Shown here one piece after another: positions 20,010-28,878 of a stretch of DNA of 37,062 bases. The stretch is from a virus. The position numbers and the translations under genes are program-made. The stretch covers positions 1-37,062 of the IMG/VR virus record IMGVR_UViG_3300029908_000077. The stretch is one strand, 5' to 3'. Numbering within the stretch: position 1 is the first letter of the stretch; each line of letters opens with the position of its first letter. Under the pieces are notes generated by a model that saw nothing but the letters and a program-made list of their open reading frames with translations, did no database searches and was not told the origin of the DNA.

Positions 20010-20615
20010 ATGGTTTATAAAAAATGTGAACATGGAAAACGAAAAAGTAGATGCAAAGACTGTCATGGTTCTGGTATTTGTATTCATAATAAAGAAAAAT
20101 ATTCTTGTAAAGATTGTGGAGGCACTGGAATATGCATACATAATAAAAATAAAAGCACGTGCAAGGATTGCCATGGTTCTCAGATATGTTCACATAATAA
20201 GAATAGAAGTACTTGTAAAAATTGCAATGGTTCTCAAATCTGTGATCATGGAATACACCGAACATCCTGTAAGAAATGTAGAGGTTCTGGAATTTGTAAA
20301 CATAATAAACAAAAAAATAATTGCAAAGAGTGCGGCACTCACAGAGTTCTTCGTATTAACGGATTCTCAATAGAACAAATAAAAGAAATTGGAAGAGTAA
20401 AAGTATGTCAGTTTCCTAACTGTATGGTGCAAAACAAAGATAGGTCTTTTCATTCAGATCACTTGCATGATGGAAATGAAATTAATAAAGAAAATTATAG
20501 AGGAGAAATTTGCTGGGGTCACAATACATTAGTAGGAGATTTTGATACACACCCAGAATGGGTAAACGAAGAAGCAAAAGAATATATGATACGAAGACCA
20601 TATAAAACAAATTAA
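20010..20615 (+). CDS. Endonuclease VII-like (His-Me finger) protein with zinc-knuckle repeats
   Basis: A 201-aa protein. The first 110 residues are six copies of an 18-aa unit of form C-x-H-N-K-x-K-x-x-C-K-D-C-x-G-S-x-I, each offering a CxH...CxxC metal site. The C-terminal part has H-S-D-H-L-H-D-G near residue 148 and R-G-E-I-C-W-G-H-N-T-L-V-G-D-F near 167. This matches the His-Me finger core of phage recombination endonuclease VII, in which the D-H-x-H motif carries the catalytic residues. In phages such proteins are usually free-standing homing nucleases. AAGGAAA precedes the ATG. The repeats probably aid DNA binding (inference). Confidence 0.8.
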   Translation: MVYKKCEHGKRKSRCKDCHGSGICIHNKEKYSCKDCGGTGICIHNKNKSTCKDCHGSQICSHNKNRSTCKNCNGSQICDHGIHRTSCKKCRGSGICKHNKQKNNCKECGTHRVLRINGFSIEQIKEIGRVKVCQFPNCMVQNKDRSFHSDHLHDGNEINKENYRGEICWGHNTLVGDFDTHPEWVNEEAKEYMIRRPYKTN

Positions 20616-20655
20616 TAAATTTATTCAATATGCTAAATACATTAGAGGGTAAACA

Positions 20656-21222
20656 GTGACTAAAGATAAATCAAATCGAGTAGATATTGGGGCAATACTT
20701 GACAATATTAAGCAAGTTTCATTATCACCTTCATCTATTGAGACTTTATGTGAGATGGAAAGAGTTATAGATGAAAACGGATTATATGCTTTTTTCAATT
20801 GGATCGATGGTGAATTAGTATCTGGACCAAATATCACATCATATCGAGTTACTTGCACTTTTTGCTGGCCTTTGGAAAAAATGCCTGATCCTGCTGGAGC
20901 ACAAAGATTAATACCTCTTGGTTGTAAAATTTTTTATAAAAAAGCATGGTTAGTATATCCGATAAAAATTAAATCAGAAGATGATTTCAGACCAGCTATT
21001 AAAAAACCAAAACTTGCAAGAATTAAGGTTTGGCTTGTTACAATCAATATGCCAAAATATTTGATCGCAGAAATAAAACAAAGTAGTAAAGAAATTATGG
21101 ATAATGAATTAGATAGTTCTGATATGAATGCTTCATATGAACAAAATATAAGCGCAGATGAAAATCAAATGGATACTGGTGAAGATAATACACCAGCACA
21201 GATTTCTCCAGAAGGATTTTAA
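20656..21222 (+). CDS. Conserved phage protein of unknown function (188 aa, GTG start)
   Basis: A 188-aa protein starting at GTG. It contains C-T-F-C-W-P-L-E-K-M-P-D-P-A-G-A-Q-R-L near residues 72-90 and A-R-I-K-V-W-L-V-T-I-N-M-P near 127. These match a conserved gene seen upstream of baseplate genes in other T4-type phages. The last 40 residues are acidic and low-complexity. It is followed closely by the next conserved gene with AAGGA in its final codons. Probably structural or morphogenetic by position. A CTAAATA sequence 16 nt upstream is a weak late-promoter candidate. Confidence 0.65.
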   Translation: MTKDKSNRVDIGAILDNIKQVSLSPSSIETLCEMERVIDENGLYAFFNWIDGELVSGPNITSYRVTCTFCWPLEKMPDPAGAQRLIPLGCKIFYKKAWLVYPIKIKSEDDFRPAIKKPKLARIKVWLVTINMPKYLIAEIKQSSKEIMDNELDSSDMNASYEQNISADENQMDTGEDNTPAQISPEGF

Positions 21223-21226
21223 AACT

Positions 21227-21790
21227 ATGACTAAAATAACTGAAGGCTTTCAAGTTGGTGATTTAAAACTAGTGTTAGAACCATATATAGAAATTGATAT
21301 GTATAGATCAAAAATTGGAAACGATGATGAAATAGTTGTAGTAAATTTTTTAGTAAATGACAAACAAGCAGCTATTGATCTAGTTACATTTTTAGAATGT
21401 GGTTATTCATTTATTTTAGATGCAGATATATCAACAAGCGAAATTAAACCCGGTGCATATTTGGTATTTGTAGAATTTCTTAGACGACTAAGAATTATTC
21501 CTCAAATTTTTAAAATTATTTCTGATTTATCTGCTTCTAGTGGTATAAATAAAGATAGTTGGAAATTTAGATATGTAACTAATGAAAAATTCTATCCTCT
21601 TTCCAAAGAAAATCTTAAATCAATGGTTCCTCTTACGGCAAGAGCATATAAAGATAAAGTTGTTTCACCCATTGAAGAAATGAAGAAATTATCGGGTATA
21701 CTAGTATATGAATCTATTCAAGATAATATGGAATTACAAACTATTCAACACGCAGCAGGAATCTATAGAAAACCAACCAAGCAAAATTAA
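21227..21790 (+). CDS. Conserved phage protein of unknown function (187 aa)
   Basis: A 187-aa protein from the ATG at 21227, with AAGGA 11 nt upstream. The frame is open further upstream but that would bury most of the previous gene's end. Features are a beta-rich N-terminal half, then P-G-A-Y-L-V-F-V-E-F-L-R-R-L near residue 83 and W-K-F-R-Y near 111. Similar proteins occur next to the previous gene in other T4-like phages. The role is unknown; position suggests baseplate or tail assembly. Confidence 0.65.
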   Translation: MTKITEGFQVGDLKLVLEPYIEIDMYRSKIGNDDEIVVVNFLVNDKQAAIDLVTFLECGYSFILDADISTSEIKPGAYLVFVEFLRRLRIIPQIFKIISDLSASSGINKDSWKFRYVTNEKFYPLSKENLKSMVPLTARAYKDKVVSPIEEMKKLSGILVYESIQDNMELQTIQHAAGIYRKPTKQN

Positions 21791-21869
21791 TAGTTTAATA
21801 ACTTTTCCAGATAAACCTGTTAAAAATGAACCAATAACAAATTTTGAACTACAAAAGGAGTCTATTCAA

Positions 21870-22286
21870 ATGTCTTTTATTTCAATGAATTTAAAAACTG
21901 ATTACGAAAAGATTTACAATTTATTTGTAACCTTATTCAAACACGAACCACTATGGGCAGATGTTGCTGAAACAGATTTAGCAGTTATTGCTCCAATAAT
22001 TAACGAAATTGTATCTAAATTTTCTGGAACTGGAGCACAAGTAGATGTTACAGTAGCCGCTGTTCTTTCTTCTATACAAAAGGATATTGTTCTTGCTACT
22101 AAATTTATTCAATCATTGGATTCCAGTAAGAACTTATCAGATGTTCTTAATGCAATTTTATCAAATCTTCAAGGTTTATTAACTCTTAGTTCTGTAAAAA
22201 GTAGCGCATTATACAACGAAGTTACTGTTTTGGTATCTAGTATTGCTTTAGAAATTCAAACAATTCTTGCAAATTTACCTAAATAA
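21870..22286 (+). CDS. Hypothetical helical protein (138 aa)
   Basis: A 138-aa protein from the ATG at 21870, preceded by AAAGGAG at a 9-nt spacing; upstream in-frame ATGs lack such a site. It is rich in Leu, Ile, Val and Ser, predicted mostly helical and weakly amphipathic, with no charged catalytic motif. Its last 31 bp overlap antisense with the end of the homing endonuclease at 22256. Not recognised. Confidence 0.65.
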   Translation: MSFISMNLKTDYEKIYNLFVTLFKHEPLWADVAETDLAVIAPIINEIVSKFSGTGAQVDVTVAAVLSSIQKDIVLATKFIQSLDSSKNLSDVLNAILSNLQGLLTLSSVKSSALYNEVTVLVSSIALEIQTILANLPK

Positions 22287-23227
22287 TTTTCTTCCAGAAA
22301 CTTAAATAACAATATATCAATTTTATCTTTGTCTTTATATGATAATGGTATATTGTTATTTTTGCAAAAATCGAGTTTAATTTTATCATGCTGCTGAGTA
22401 TATATTAATTTATTGTTTCCGCCAAAATGTTCATATGAAATATAATGTTGCGATCCTTGAAATTCTATTAATCCAACCAATATTGCATCTTTAAGTATTG
22501 CAAAATCAAACGGAAGAGATATTTTATCCTTACATTCTATTATTTTAAACTGATGATTATATTCAATGTTATTTTTTATTAAAAAGTTTTGAATTATTCG
22601 TTCTCCGTTGGATATTTTGCATATTGGGCATCCATTTCCAGATAAATGAGAACTTGGTTTTTGTATAAAACTTCCATGTTTTTTGCATACAATTGTTACT
22701 TTTTTGTGAGATGATATGTATTTAACTAAATTATAATCATATATACTACCATGAATAGAAACCGCATCTGTTATAAATTGTGCGGGTGACTTAGATAAAA
22801 TATTTGATATTTTTGTTGTTGCGCATTTTTTACATCCTCTACCAGATAAATGATTGTTTGGACATTGCCAAAAAGAGTTATGTGTTGGACATATAATTTC
22901 TATGGGTATTTTTGTTCCAGCATAAATTGATTTACTATAATCATACTTAGAATAATGAACAATATTTGCTTCATTTACAAAATTTTCAATTGTTTTAATT
23001 GGTTTTGGTTTTTTATTTAAATTCCCGCATTTCACGCAACCATGCCCATTAAGATGAATTTTTGCTAATTGTAAAAAATCCCCATGAATAGGACAGTTTA
23101 TAATAATTTTAGTTCTACCACTAATATAATTAGATTTTGTATAATTATATTTGCCTTTGTGTATATCTATTGATTTTTCTATAAATTTTTCAGTAGTTAG
23201 CTTGGTTGTTGAAGGATAAATATTCAT
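22256..23227 (-). CDS. Homing endonuclease (zinc-binding repeats + Vsr-like domain)
   Basis: A 323-aa protein. Three copies of a roughly 60-aa module (F-x-x-x-A...H-x-x-x-Y-D-Y...I-x-C-x-x-H-x-x-F-x-Q...H-L-x-G-x-G-C-x-x-C) lie near residues 10-65, 75-135 and 148-205. The nuclease domain follows: N-G-E-R-I-I-Q-N-F-L, L-P-F-D-F-A-I and L-I-E-F-Q-G-S-Q-H-Y, the Vsr/EDxHD-type core of phage free-standing homing endonucleases. It sits between two late plus-strand genes in the opposite orientation, typical of an inserted selfish gene. A GATAAATA box lies upstream on its own strand. AGGAAA serves as ribosome binding site. Confidence 0.82.
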   Translation of the reverse strand: MNIYPSTTKLTTEKFIEKSIDIHKGKYNYTKSNYISGRTKIIINCPIHGDFLQLAKIHLNGHGCVKCGNLNKKPKPIKTIENFVNEANIVHYSKYDYSKSIYAGTKIPIEIICPTHNSFWQCPNNHLSGRGCKKCATTKISNILSKSPAQFITDAVSIHGSIYDYNLVKYISSHKKVTIVCKKHGSFIQKPSSHLSGNGCPICKISNGERIIQNFLIKNNIEYNHQFKIIECKDKISLPFDFAILKDAILVGLIEFQGSQHYISYEHFGGNNKLIYTQQHDKIKLDFCKNNNIPLSYKDKDKIDILLFKFLEENYLGKFARIV

Positions 23228-23288
23228 ATCTAATTGTTTCCTATGGCATTAGAGTAGTTGGGGAGCAAGGTTCCACTAACTATATAAG

Positions 23289-23296
23289 TATTTATC
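23289..23296 (-). promoter_or_regulatory. Late promoter-like octamer facing the homing endonuclease
   Basis: GATAAATA on the minus strand in the 85-bp gap between the homing endonuclease and gp5. It points at the endonuclease gene, about 60 nt from its ATG, not at gp5. Confidence 0.45.
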
Positions 23297-23312
23297 GTAA
23301 CGAGGATTAATA

Positions 23313-25652
23313 ATGTCTGAAAATCGAAGAATTGGTAGCAAACCCGCACCATATATGAGAACTGATAACAATGGTATGTTCCAAAACAGCGGGCCTTATA
23401 TTGGTATAATTAAGAATAATATTGATCCTACATGTGCTGGTCGTTTACAAGTGTACCTTCCAAAATATGGCGGTCCAGATGAAAACGATCCGAGTAATTG
23501 GGTTACTGTAAATTATGCCTCTCCATTTCGCGGTCAAACAAGACAACGAATTGATCTAGATTGGTATATAGATTCAAATGTTGATTTTTCTACAACGGAT
23601 GGAGCTATCCAAGAGAATTCATTTCAGAGTTACGGATTCTGGTTTGTTCCTCCTGATTTAAATGGCAGAGTCCTTTGTTTTTTTGCTCATGGCGATCCAT
23701 CACAGGGTTATTGGACATCTTGTATACAGGATTCCATGGATGCACATATGGTTCCGGGAATTGGTGCAGTTAATGCTGCGACATCATCTAATCCCGGATC
23801 AGGTGGTTATATATGGAAACCAGAATCAATTGCTGGAACAAATGCTATACCAACACACACAATGCTTCAAAATTATATTCAAATTAAAGATTCTAGTGGA
23901 AATGCAGAAATTCCTTCTCGCCTCCCAGTTAGTGAACCAGTTATTATAAATCAAACAAATTCAAATCCATCAACACCTTCTCAAGTTTTAATGGTTCCAC
24001 AAGTATATCAAACAAGACAGTTAGGTATACAAGGATTAGCTTTTGATTTTATTCGAGGTTCAACTAGTGCAAGCAGTGTAAGAGAAAATCCAAGTCAGGT
24101 TTTTGGAATTAGCACACCGGGAAGATTAACAAGTTTTGCTAATGTTCTACTTAGTCAAAATATTATTTCAAATCTTAATTCATTTGTAAATTCAGGACAA
24201 AATCAAAATTCTCCTCAAGGCCAAGCATTAGTTAATGCTCTTGGTTGTTCATATAGAACCGGAGGTCATCAATTTGTAATGGATGATGGTTCTGTTACTG
24301 GACAAGATCAAGGTATTAGAATTAGAACAACTGGCGGTAATGAAATTCTAATGGACGATACCAATGGACAAATTTATATAATCAATGGTCCGGGAACCGC
24401 ATGGGTTGAATTATCTCCATCCGGTAGAATTGATATTTTTTCTGAAAATGATTTTTCTATAAGAAGTCAAGGAAATATTAATCTTCATGGTGATAAAAAT
24501 ATTAGTATAAACGCAGGTAAAAATTTACTATTACATTCCGATGGTGATACACAATTTGATAGTTCTGGTAAATTTATATCTCGTAGCACTGGAGGAGTAA
24601 CGATTTTTGATTCCTCTAAAATGAATCTTGGAACAACTGGTCCATTAAATATATCCAGTGCAAAAGCTGAATTAAATACTGGAAGTGAGTTTCATGTTCA
24701 ATCCGCAGATATTCAAGCTCCCGGAACAGCGGCAATAGTAAAAGACCCCGGAATAATTATGCAAAATAAACAAATTGCGGTTTCAAAACAAACAGGTTCA
24801 AATGTTTGGTGGCAAAACGGAACATTTAAATCAATCACAAATATTGCTCCATCCCACGAACCATGGCCAAATCACGAAATAAATGGAATAAAATCTGTTA
24901 TTCCTCCGGGTAATGCGGCTGGAACAGCAATTGTTAGACCACAATCTGGAACAACTAGTTCTGGAATACGTGGAACTAAACTTGGTCAATCTATAAATGA
25001 ATCTGATATTGCTACTCAACCATTAACTGGTCCATTATTTGGATTAACAGTAATTGAAACCCAAGCATTTTTAGCTGCTTTAGGTAAGAGTGAATCTGGA
25101 TGGCCAAGAAATAATCCCGGTAATGGTGGAACAACTAAATGGAATATTAGTAATGGTGGTTCTGGATATTATGCAGTTAATCAACTTGGTTTTACTGGAA
25201 AATATCAATTTGGCAACTTGGCCTTGGAAACTTTTAAATTTTTAAAACCCGGTAGTTCAAAAAATTCAACAACTGCAAATGCTATAAACAATCCTGCTAA
25301 TTGGACTGGATTTATGGGTTGCAATAGTGCTGTAGATTTTATGAACAATGGTGCAGCACAAGAAGCATTAATAATGGCAATGATGAAAGCAAATTGTAAA
25401 CAACTTTCTTCATGGGGAGTAATTACAACAAACAGTTCTCCTGAAGATATTGCTGGTTATTTGGGCGTATGTCAATTGGTTGGGTCAGGTGGAGCACTTA
25501 CTTATTATAGACAACAAAATCCAAACGGATCACTATATAATGCACCTACAAAAGTTTACTCAACGAATGACGCAAATGGAAGCACCGCATCTAGATACTT
25601 TGCATTAGGAAGCAATGCAGTTCAAGTGGCAGCATCTTCGTCTAATGCTTAA
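23313..25652 (+). CDS. 5: Baseplate hub/spike protein gp5 with C-terminal lysozyme
   Basis: A 779-aa protein. Residues about 25-60 (Y-I-G-I-I-K-N-N...A-G-R-L-Q-V-Y-L-P-K-Y-G-G) form the gp5/VgrG OB-fold start. Residues about 340-470 are short polar repeats (G-N-E-I-L-M-D-D, S-I-R-S-Q-G-N-I-N-L, I-S-I-N-A-G-K-N-L-L) of the needle-like beta-helix. Residues about 570-745 hold a lysozyme or transglycosylase-like domain with E-S-G-W (Glu near 594) and G-F-T-G-K-Y-Q-F-G. In T4 the lysozyme lies between the OB and needle parts; here it follows the needle. It has GAGG before the ATG. The protein pierces the outer membrane and digests peptidoglycan during injection. The end overlaps a convergent gene by 11 bp. 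Confidence 0.9.
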   Translation: MSENRRIGSKPAPYMRTDNNGMFQNSGPYIGIIKNNIDPTCAGRLQVYLPKYGGPDENDPSNWVTVNYASPFRGQTRQRIDLDWYIDSNVDFSTTDGAIQENSFQSYGFWFVPPDLNGRVLCFFAHGDPSQGYWTSCIQDSMDAHMVPGIGAVNAATSSNPGSGGYIWKPESIAGTNAIPTHTMLQNYIQIKDSSGNAEIPSRLPVSEPVIINQTNSNPSTPSQVLMVPQVYQTRQLGIQGLAFDFIRGSTSASSVRENPSQVFGISTPGRLTSFANVLLSQNIISNLNSFVNSGQNQNSPQGQALVNALGCSYRTGGHQFVMDDGSVTGQDQGIRIRTTGGNEILMDDTNGQIYIINGPGTAWVELSPSGRIDIFSENDFSIRSQGNINLHGDKNISINAGKNLLLHSDGDTQFDSSGKFISRSTGGVTIFDSSKMNLGTTGPLNISSAKAELNTGSEFHVQSADIQAPGTAAIVKDPGIIMQNKQIAVSKQTGSNVWWQNGTFKSITNIAPSHEPWPNHEINGIKSVIPPGNAAGTAIVRPQSGTTSSGIRGTKLGQSINESDIATQPLTGPLFGLTVIETQAFLAALGKSESGWPRNNPGNGGTTKWNISNGGSGYYAVNQLGFTGKYQFGNLALETFKFLKPGSSKNSTTANAINNPANWTGFMGCNSAVDFMNNGAAQEALIMAMMKANCKQLSSWGVITTNSSPEDIAGYLGVCQLVGSGGALTYYRQQNPNGSLYNAPTKVYSTNDANGSTASRYFALGSNAVQVAASSSNA

Positions 25653-26010
25653 TATTTCGTATCGGTAAAAAAGATGTTAGTTTATTGTCATAATCTATAT
25701 GATTCTTTCCAGCAGGATCATATTTTTTTCCATTCCATATTAACACCCAATGCCAATTTCGTGTTCCTTTAATTGGTTGTTTTGCAATGGCAAATATTGG
25801 TTGATTTTTCTTGGAATATCTAACTAATCTATTTGGAACAGCATACCCAAAACTTCTTAAAATTTTAACTAACATTTTTGTATTTAAACCATGGTCAGTG
25901 GGAAATTTTTCTCTAATTTCTTTTCTAGTTTTACCACTAAACATAGCTATACATGTATGACCGCAGTCCCATGAACCACGTGGTTGTCGTTTATATTTAA
26001 ATGTTATCAT
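25642..26010 (-). CDS. C39-like (papain-fold) cysteine peptidase
   Basis: A 122-aa single-domain protein. Q9 and W-D-C-G-H-T-C (Cys16) fit the oxyanion-hole Gln and catalytic Cys of C39-type peptidases. N-W-H-W-V-L-I-W (His87) and Y-D-P-A-G (Asp98) complete the triad in the expected order. It lies 3 nt after the gp46 stop, with no clear ribosome binding site, and overlaps gp5 convergently. C39 domains usually cleave Gly-Gly leader peptides, but here there is no transporter. It could process a phage protein, or act as a toxin or inhibitor; the target is unknown. Confidence 0.72.
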   Translation of the reverse strand: MITFKYKRQPRGSWDCGHTCIAMFSGKTRKEIREKFPTDHGLNTKMLVKILRSFGYAVPNRLVRYSKKNQPIFAIAKQPIKGTRNWHWVLIWNGKKYDPAGKNHIDYDNKLTSFLPIRNIKH

Positions 26011-26013
26011 AAT

Positions 26014-27807
26014 TTATTCAATAAACGAAAAACTAGTAAAACCGTTTTCTTTTGTTACTTTACAAATTGTTGGACATTTAGAAATAAGTTCATCTTTATG
26101 ACTAATTAACCATACATCTTTGTGTTGTTCTCTTCCCATATCTCTGAGTAATTTTGCTGCTGCTTCTGTTCCTCCACTATCTACACCACTATCCAAAGAT
26201 TCATCAATTAACAAAATATTAATATTTTGAAACAATGATTCATATACATCTCGAAAAGAAAAACTCAAACCTAAACTCAATCGGGCCATTTCACCACGAG
26301 ATAAATTACCACTACTGAGTTCTCTTCCAAGTTCTGAAATTTCAACAGATAAATCATTTTGAAAAACAACTTCGTGTGGTAATCCAAGTAATATCAAATA
26401 ATATTTAAGACGAGTATTCAAATAACTTAAATTTTGTTCAATAATCTTTTTACGAATGAAACTATCTTTATTGGTTAATAATTTTTGTAAAAATTCTTGA
26501 TGATCTATAAATCTCGACAACGCATTTAATTCTGACATATCAATTATTTCAATAGCATTACCAAGCATACTTTCAATTTGTGATTGATATGGGTCTATTT
26601 CATTTTGTTTTTGTGTATATTCTTGATTCAATAACATCAATTTATTACGATGATTATGAGCATCATCAATTGACTTATAATTTCTTTCTTCTGGTTTATT
26701 AAGAATAGGTATTAATATCAACTCTGACATTAACACCTCCATGCTTTCTTTTATAATAGAAATTTCATTTTTGCTATCATTATATTGTTTTTGAACTTCC
26801 AATAATAACTCAGAATGTTTGTCAGTTTGAAGTTTTTGTTTACATGTTTGACAGCATTGCTCCTGTAAAATTTTCAAATCGTCTTCAAGCTGAAGTATTA
26901 TTTTTTCTTCTTTATTATAAGCTAAACTCATTTGTGCATGTTGTTGTTTTAAATTCGATCTATCTTTCTCAGCATCATTATAAGTATCCCATTCACTATG
27001 AAGTAATAATTCTTTATCAATATCTATTTTTGATAATTTTTGAATAGATAAATCTAATTTCTTTAAATTTTCTATTTTTTGATTTGCCCATGCTTTTTGT
27101 TTTAATTTTAAACTATCAATTTGGCTTTGGATTCTTTTGTTAGCTGTCTCACTAGCTTTAATTCTTGCATCCTCTTTCGTAAGACTGTCACGAGCAATCT
27201 TTATTTCTTCCTTGAGTTGTTCAGCTTTTTCACTAAGCAATGTAATTCCTAAAAGTTGTTCAATAATATTTTTTTGGTCAATATTTTTTTGAAATAAAAA
27301 AGGCTGAGTATATGTATTGATTGCTACAATTTGACAAAACATATCATGTGTCATCCCAATAGCCTTATCAATTTCTCGTTGTGTTTCTCGATTATCACCC
27401 TGTGCAGAATCGTCAACCGTTTCTGATTTTTCTTTATCTATTTCTATATCTGTAAACTTTTTACCATTTTCATAAAATTCTAAAATACGAGGTTTCAATC
27501 CTCGCACAACACGATAACTCTTGTCATTAGATTCAAAATCCAAAGTTACAAGCATATTTTTTTCATTTGTTATGTTTACAAGATGTTCTTTTTTAATATT
27601 AGATATTGGCCAACTAAATAGGGCGTAGCTAACAGCATTAATTAGTACTGTCTTTCCAGACCCGTTTCTTGATCCTTCACTATCTCCACCCAAATCCAAA
27701 TTTTCACCAAGAACCAAAACAAGTTCTTCGCGATTAAAATTGATTGTTTGTGTTGCATTTCCACAACTAAGAAAATTTCTTATTGTTAAATTATGTAATT
27801 TTAGCAT
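26014..27807 (-). CDS. 46: Recombination endonuclease subunit gp46 (SbcC/Rad50-like)
   Basis: A 597-aa ATPase from the ATG at 27807, which shares one base with the upstream stop. Walker A is G-S-R-N-G-S-G-K-T (residues 45-53). Long coiled-coil arms flank a zinc-hook C-Q-T-C near residue 318. The signature L-S-R-G-E-M-A-R-L-S-L lies near 505 and Walker B I-L-L-I-D-E-S near 537. With gp47 it forms the complex that resects DNA ends for recombination-dependent replication and, in T4-type phages, helps degrade host DNA. Its gp47 partner is two genes upstream in the same operon. Confidence 0.93.
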   Translation of the reverse strand: MLKLHNLTIRNFLSCGNATQTINFNREELVLVLGENLDLGGDSEGSRNGSGKTVLINAVSYALFSWPISNIKKEHLVNITNEKNMLVTLDFESNDKSYRVVRGLKPRILEFYENGKKFTDIEIDKEKSETVDDSAQGDNRETQREIDKAIGMTHDMFCQIVAINTYTQPFLFQKNIDQKNIIEQLLGITLLSEKAEQLKEEIKIARDSLTKEDARIKASETANKRIQSQIDSLKLKQKAWANQKIENLKKLDLSIQKLSKIDIDKELLLHSEWDTYNDAEKDRSNLKQQHAQMSLAYNKEEKIILQLEDDLKILQEQCCQTCKQKLQTDKHSELLLEVQKQYNDSKNEISIIKESMEVLMSELILIPILNKPEERNYKSIDDAHNHRNKLMLLNQEYTQKQNEIDPYQSQIESMLGNAIEIIDMSELNALSRFIDHQEFLQKLLTNKDSFIRKKIIEQNLSYLNTRLKYYLILLGLPHEVVFQNDLSVEISELGRELSSGNLSRGEMARLSLGLSFSFRDVYESLFQNINILLIDESLDSGVDSGGTEAAAKLLRDMGREQHKDVWLISHKDELISKCPTICKVTKENGFTSFSFIE

Positions 27808-28514
27808 CAACCTTCCTGAATTATTTCAATATTTGAACCCTTGAATGCTATATATGTTGCTTCATTTTTTACCCAACATCCAGAATTATAATAATCAACT
27901 CCATCTATCGTTGAATGTTTTGCTTCATGGGTATGACCACAACATATAACATCGAATTTATGTAGTTTAGCATACTTTATTGCTTTTTGTTCAACAACCG
28001 ATGACAAATTCTGAAAATTTGCCGTTATCTTATCTAGCCATCTCGGAAATCCTTTTTTAAGAAACGAAATTTTTTGTATTTGCAAAAATACCCAACTTAA
28101 AAAATTACTTAAACCGCTCCAATATGAAATTGTTGGATCAAACTGATGACCATGCAACGCTATATACCTTTTATTATCTATCATCCAGATATATTTGTCA
28201 ACAACTGTTATACCTACCAAATGACTTAATACCTCAACTAAACCAATATCATGATTCCCATACACCCACACAATCTCTATACCAGTTTTTACATTTGAGA
28301 GAATTCTAATATAGCTTAAAACTTTCCAATCATCTCCCTTTAAACGAGAAAAATTTAAATCTGCAAACATATCGCCGAGCAATATCAATCTTTTAAATTT
28401 TATGGTTTTAAGTAAATGTAAAAATTTTTTACTTTCAGCGATTGGACTTCCCAAATGCAAATCGCTCAAAATAATAGTATCATATTCAATATTAGTTTGC
28501 ATTGTATATGTCAT
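27807..28514 (-). CDS. LpxH-like calcineurin-type metallophosphoesterase
   Basis: A 235-aa protein with all metallophosphoesterase motifs in order: S-D-L-H-L-G-S (Asp18, His20), L-G-D-M-F-A-D, Y-G-N-H-D, H-G-H-Q-F-D and C-G-H-T-H-E. The arrangement resembles UDP-2,3-diacylglucosamine hydrolase LpxH and related membrane-associated phosphoesterases more than SbcD. It lies between gp47 and gp46. The first ATG overlaps the upstream gene by 23 nt; a second ATG at 28502 is an alternative start. Activity on lipid A precursors or nucleotides cannot be decided from sequence. Confidence 0.8.
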   Translation of the reverse strand: MTYTMQTNIEYDTIILSDLHLGSPIAESKKFLHLLKTIKFKRLILLGDMFADLNFSRLKGDDWKVLSYIRILSNVKTGIEIVWVYGNHDIGLVEVLSHLVGITVVDKYIWMIDNKRYIALHGHQFDPTISYWSGLSNFLSWVFLQIQKISFLKKGFPRWLDKITANFQNLSSVVEQKAIKYAKLHKFDVICCGHTHEAKHSTIDGVDYYNSGCWVKNEATYIAFKGSNIEIIQEG

Positions 28515-28878
28515 CCATTGTTAATTCATGTTCTTTATTCTTCCAATCATCTGGAAGAATAACATTTGTTGGAACTGTTTTAAACATTGGTGAAATCTGT
28601 AAATCAGTATATCCTGCATTACAACAACCAATTCTCACAACAATAAATGAATCGTCTGGGTGTTCTGTAGCATATTGTATAAATGTATCTACATGTTTTT
28701 TTATTTCTGATAATGGCAAAGTAATATATGGCGTAAGTTTGGTAGGAATTCCATAACTGTTTCCTTGACGACCCTCTCCTTGACCATAAATAGCTCCCCA
28801 TTTTTTATAGGCTTCAAGGGCAGAGCCTTTACCATGAATTCCAGCACGATTAGCCCCAAATACCAATACTTTTGCCAT
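28492..28878 (-). CDS. A1S_2505-type conserved phage protein
   Basis: A 128-aa protein with V-F-G-A-N-R-A-G-I-H-G-K-G-S-A near the N-terminus, then G-Q-G-E-G-R-Q-G-N-S-Y-G-I-P-T-K, then V-R-I-G-C-C-N-A-G-Y, ending V-I-L-P-D-D-W. This is the pattern of a small protein very common in phages, annotated as an A1S_2505-type non-structural protein. The Gly-rich loops suggest nucleotide or ADP-ribose binding, but no activity is established to my knowledge. TAATG coupling to gp47, with AAAGGA in the gp47 C-terminal codons. Confidence 0.75.
   Translation of the reverse strand: MAKVLVFGANRAGIHGKGSALEAYKKWGAIYGQGEGRQGNSYGIPTKLTPYITLPLSEIKKHVDTFIQYATEHPDDSFIVVRIGCCNAGYTDLQISPMFKTVPTNVILPDDWKNKEHELTMDDIYNAN

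Noticed and set aside
28173-28201. TTGACA-17-GATAAT on the minus strand inside the LpxH-like gene
   Set aside because: Good match, but inside a coding sequence in AT-rich DNA with no associated leader or conserved flanks. It could be an internal promoter for gp46, but evidence is too weak to list.
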